From Paraburkholderia tagetis (lineage in GTDB: Bacteria; Pseudomonadota; Gammaproteobacteria; Burkholderiales; Burkholderiaceae), in NCBI RefSeq assembly GCF_022213065.1, contig NZ_JAKLJA010000028.1:43009-107008 (forward strand): 64,000 nucleotides of DNA, in the 5' to 3' direction. Shown here piece after piece: positions 61,553 to 64,000 of the stretch; within the stretch, counting starts at the first letter, position 1, and the number at the start of each line of letters is the position of its first letter. The notes beneath the pieces are model-generated. The model was not told the DNA's origin. It made no database searches and was given only the letters and a program-made list of their open reading frames with translations. Made by a program: the position numbers and the translations under genes.

Positions 61553-61577
61553 TGTAATGCGAATGAGTCGCATTTAT
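61553..61577. promoter_or_regulatory. Fur-box-like dyad upstream of the TonB receptor gene
   Basis: AATGCGA-N5-TCGCATT (61556-61574) is a perfect inverted repeat with 7-bp arms that matches the outer bases of the Fur consensus (AATG...CATT). It lies 52-70 nt upstream of the receptor ATG. With the alcA site it would put both directions of the siderophore locus under iron control. Confidence 0.6.
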
Positions 61578-61625
61578 ATTCAACGGCGCACGCTCCTTGG
61601 GGAAAGCGCCCCAACTCTGGCCAAT

Positions 61626-63773
61626 ATGAACAATCAACGAACGACACGCCGTACAGGGCGCAGGCTCCATCGTCCAGTGCGGATGGCCGCCTGGCTGACG
61701 TTTGCCGCCGCGGCCCAGTCCGCCTTTGCCCAGTCCGCAGCCAAGCAAGCGCTGCCCGCCGTGAAAGTGAGCGCCGCCGCCGAGACCGACTCGCCGCTGC
61801 ACCTGGAAACGCCGGTGTCGAACGGCGCGCTCGGTACGCGCTCGCAGCTCGACACGCCGTTCTCGACCACCGTGGTCACGGGCGAGGACCTCGCGGACCG
61901 CCAGGCGAACAAGCTCGGCGACGTGTTTGCCGGCGACGCCTCGGTCACCGACAACAGCAACGCCTATAGCGCGTGGGCGACCTACATCACGATTCGCGGC
62001 CTGCCGATCGACTGGCAGAACGGCTTTCGCATCGACGGCAATCCATTCATCTCGTATGGCATCACGATGCCCTACGAGAACCTCGAACGCGTCGAGTTGC
62101 TCAAGGGACTCGGCGGCTTCATGTACGGCTTCGCGCAGCCGGGCGGCGTGGTCAATTACGTCACGAAGAAGCCGGACAAGGACCCGGTTACGAGCTTCGA
62201 CCTCGGCTATCGCATGGACGGCGTGCTCACCCAGCACGTCGATTTGAGCCGGCGCTTCGGTCCGGATGGCATGTTCGGCGCGCGCATCAACTACACGCAT
62301 GAAGCGGGCAAGACCTACAACGCGGGCGACATCAACCGCAACTCGCTGGCGCTCGCGCTCGACGGGCAGCTCACGCGCGACCTCCAGGTCTACTTCAACG
62401 CGATCTATCAGCAAAGCCGTTCGAGCGGACAGATGCCAGCCATCTACACCGGCAGCTACACGGCCGCGAGCCTGCCCGCGACGATCAGCGGCGGCACCAA
62501 CTGGCTCGCCGGCACCGACCAGCATCTGAACACCAACCTGCAGCTCTACACGGCCGGCGTCAAATATCAGATCTCGCCCGACTGGACCTTCAACACGTCG
62601 GCGAGCTACAGCAAGTCGACGCGCGACCGCAACGAAAGCACGCTCACGCTGCTCGACCAGGCTGGCAACTACGCCGATAACCGCTGGAACGGCGACGAAG
62701 GCCATCAGGACATCTACTGGCAAGGCACTTTCGAAGGCAAGGTAAAGACCGGGCCGCTCACGCACCAACTGGTGTTCGGCGCGGCGGTCCAGCATCAGAC
62801 CAATGATTACGGCACGGCGGCGGGCACGGTGATCAAGACGCTCGGCGAAGGCAATCTCTACGAGCCCAACCCGTTTCGCTACTACTCGGGCAGCGGCTTG
62901 CAGAAGTACCGCGCGAGCGAGATCAATCAGAAATCGCTTTTCGTGAGCGATACCGTCGAGTTGACGAGTCGCTGGTCGCTGCTCGCGGGCGTGCGCTACA
63001 CGAATTACGATCAGGAATCCTTTGCTGAATCGGGCGCGACCACTTCGTCGTATGGACAGAACGGTGTCTTTACGCCGACCTTCGCGCTCATGTACAAACT
63101 CGAGCCGCGGACCACGCTCTACGCGAGCTATGTGGAGTCGCTGGAGCCCGGTCAGATCGTTTCGGATATCTATGCAAATGGCGGATCGGTGCTGCGCCCG
63201 CTGCGCTCGCGTCAATACGAGGTGGGCATCAAGAGCGAGCACGCACGCTGGAGCGCGAATGCGGCGCTGTTCCGCATCGAGCGCGGCGCGAGTTACGCGA
63301 ACGACCAGAACGTGCTCACGCAGGACGGCGATTCGATTTACGAAGGCATCGAAGCGGGCGGCAGCGTGCGTCTTGGCCGCAACTGGCTGGTCGCGGGCGA
63401 CGTCATGCTGCTCGATACGTGGTACGCGAAGGGGCAGCAGTACAACGGCAAGCGCGTGGCTGGCGCGCCGCAGTTCGTTGCGGCGGCGCGCGTGAGTTAT
63501 GACGTACCGTTCGTGCCGGGCCTGCGTGTGGGCGCTGACGCGAAGTACACGGGCAATACGGAAGTGCGTCCCGCAGGCAACCTGGAGACGGGCGGCTATA
63601 TGCTCGTGAACGTGGGCGCGAACTATATGACGCGCATCGGGGGGCACGATGTGACGCTGCGCGCTGCCATCGATAACCTCGCGAATCGGCGGTACTGGAT
63701 GTTCCAGTACGATAATTACATCGCTCCGGGGGATCCGCGTACTGTTAGCGTGAACGCGAAGATTGATTTTTGA
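61626..63773 (+). CDS. fauA: TonB-dependent ferric siderophore receptor, FauA-like
   Basis: A 715-residue outer-membrane receptor. Signal peptide: basic MNNQRTTRRTGRRLHRPVR then AAWLTFAAAAQSAFA, cleavage near 35. Plug domain (~45-165) with SVTDNSNAYSAWATYITIRG and LKGLGGFMYGFAQPGGVVNY; the rest is a 22-stranded barrel ending in NYIAPGDPRTVSVNAKIDF, with the C-terminal Phe. The ATG at 61626 was preferred to 61557, which would add a non-signal extension overlapping the Fur-like dyad. Divergent from alcA, so it is the probable receptor for the siderophore made here. Confidence 0.88.
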   Translation: MNNQRTTRRTGRRLHRPVRMAAWLTFAAAAQSAFAQSAAKQALPAVKVSAAAETDSPLHLETPVSNGALGTRSQLDTPFSTTVVTGEDLADRQANKLGDVFAGDASVTDNSNAYSAWATYITIRGLPIDWQNGFRIDGNPFISYGITMPYENLERVELLKGLGGFMYGFAQPGGVVNYVTKKPDKDPVTSFDLGYRMDGVLTQHVDLSRRFGPDGMFGARINYTHEAGKTYNAGDINRNSLALALDGQLTRDLQVYFNAIYQQSRSSGQMPAIYTGSYTAASLPATISGGTNWLAGTDQHLNTNLQLYTAGVKYQISPDWTFNTSASYSKSTRDRNESTLTLLDQAGNYADNRWNGDEGHQDIYWQGTFEGKVKTGPLTHQLVFGAAVQHQTNDYGTAAGTVIKTLGEGNLYEPNPFRYYSGSGLQKYRASEINQKSLFVSDTVELTSRWSLLAGVRYTNYDQESFAESGATTSSYGQNGVFTPTFALMYKLEPRTTLYASYVESLEPGQIVSDIYANGGSVLRPLRSRQYEVGIKSEHARWSANAALFRIERGASYANDQNVLTQDGDSIYEGIEAGGSVRLGRNWLVAGDVMLLDTWYAKGQQYNGKRVAGAPQFVAAARVSYDVPFVPGLRVGADAKYTGNTEVRPAGNLETGGYMLVNVGANYMTRIGGHDVTLRAAIDNLANRRYWMFQYDNYIAPGDPRTVSVNAKIDF

Positions 63774-63804
63774 GGGAGGGCGCTGAGCGCTTGGATTTTT
63801 TTTT

Positions 63805-63878
63805 CGCGTTTCCTTGTGTTCGTGTCGGTCTATTAGCGGTGCCCCTGTGCGGGGCGGCACCTACTTTTCTTTGCAGCC
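63805..63878. repeat. 562-bp element, truncated copy E
   Basis: The first ~74 bp of the left arm (CGCGTTTCC end, GTGTCGGTCT, CCCCTGTGCGGGG, start of the hairpin CCTACTTTTCTTTGCAGC), 31 nt after the receptor stop. The hairpin is cut in its loop, where the IS481-like end begins; the remainder may lie beyond the window. Confidence 0.85.
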
Positions 63879-63879
63879 G

Positions 63880-64000
63880 TGTACAGACTGGAGACATGGT
63901 TGACACATGTACGGGGACATCGTTGACACATGATGTTCAGGTTTTTGCTGTCTTCAGGTCAAGTGTCGTGAGGCGGTGATGCGCGAACCAGAGCTCGATG
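63880..64000. mobile_element. End of an IS481-like insertion sequence
   Basis: From 63880 the sequence changes to TGTACAGACTGGAGACATGG, followed by TTGACACATG at 63903 (and again at 63924) separated by TACGGGGACATC. This pattern of TGTCAA/GTCCCC blocks resembles the ends of IS481-family elements as I remember them. It interrupts the 562-bp element. The rest of the IS continues to the right of the window. Confidence 0.55.
63937..64000 (-). CDS. Putative IS481-type transposase, C-terminal end only
   Basis: On the minus strand a frame enters from the right edge and stops with TGA at 63937. Its last 20 residues include IELWFAHHRLTTLDL and end KTAKT. A transposase C-terminus is the simplest reading given the IS-like end just outside it. 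Too short for a family match. Confidence 0.4.
   Translation of the reverse strand, partial: IELWFAHHRLTTLDLKTAKT

Noticed and set aside
61557..61626. Upstream ATG for the TonB receptor
   Set aside because: It lies in the Fur-like dyad and would put 23 residues in front of a normal signal peptide.

Overview
The window is high-GC DNA (codon third positions mostly G/C) whose gene content points to a Burkholderiaceae bacterium, most likely Paraburkholderia or a close relative: sugar ABC systems with L-arabonate dehydratase, FabV, EutBC, LysR/IclR-controlled aromatic catabolism, and a Bordetella-like alcaligin locus. This is inference from gene families; no rRNA, tRNA or CRISPR array was seen. 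The mix of catabolic and uptake cassettes suits a second chromosome or megaplasmid, but nothing in the sequence proves that.

Layout. 1-3.1 kb: end of the arabinose transporter operon araFGH. 3.8-7.6 kb: a second sugar ABC operon (Tat-type binding protein, permease, single-domain ATPase) with a FadR/GntR-type regulator. 8.0-12.9 kb: a third, ytfQRT-yjfF-like operon, divergent from an L-arabonate/pentonate dehydratase (13.1-14.9 kb). 15.6-19.9 kb: fabV, an epimerase/LysR divergent pair, the wreck of an amino-acid ABC ATPase gene, and an OsmC-like protein. 20.1-24.4 kb: a 7TM-type histidine kinase, a hotdog thioesterase, an LqsR-like response regulator and an FRG-domain protein, possibly a relative of the Legionella/Vibrio alpha-hydroxyketone quorum-sensing systems but with no synthase in view. 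25.1-30.3 kb: a diguanylate cyclase, a glycosyltransferase, a small monooxygenase-fold protein and a QseBC-like two-component system. 30.7-33.0 kb: ethanolamine ammonia-lyase eutBC. 33.6-37.7 kb: AraC regulator, class II aldolase, amino-acid permease, TetR regulator. 37.8-43.2 kb: IclR regulator divergent from a sulfatase/phosphonate-monoesterase-like enzyme and a complete TRAP transporter. 43.5-45.9 kb: MFS carrier and LysR regulator. 46.6-52.4 kb: hydroquinone/hydroxyquinol ring-cleavage operon ending at 3-oxoadipate. 52.5-53.7 kb: metallo-beta-lactamase-fold hydrolase. 53.8-63.8 kb: alcaligin-type siderophore locus (alcA, MFS exporter, alcB, alcC, alcD, alcE on the minus strand; TonB receptor divergent) with Fur-box-like sites.

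Two sequence-level features tie the window together. First, a 562-bp element with 200-bp inverted arms and a 162-bp centre occurs four times in full (3163, 14955, 33002, 45927). A fifth copy (63805) is cut off by what looks like the end of an IS481-type insertion. Every copy sits just downstream of a plus-strand stop codon, and each arm carries a long hairpin. Second, short tandem repeats with 9-, 11- or 12-nt periods occur at many gene ends and protein linkers. A related low-complexity stretch adds about 30 residues inside the Rieske motif of the AlcE-like protein.

Functionally the window combines pentose/sugar uptake and oxidation, amine and aromatic catabolism, a probable sulfate-ester or phosphonate-ester pathway, iron acquisition and several signalling modules.
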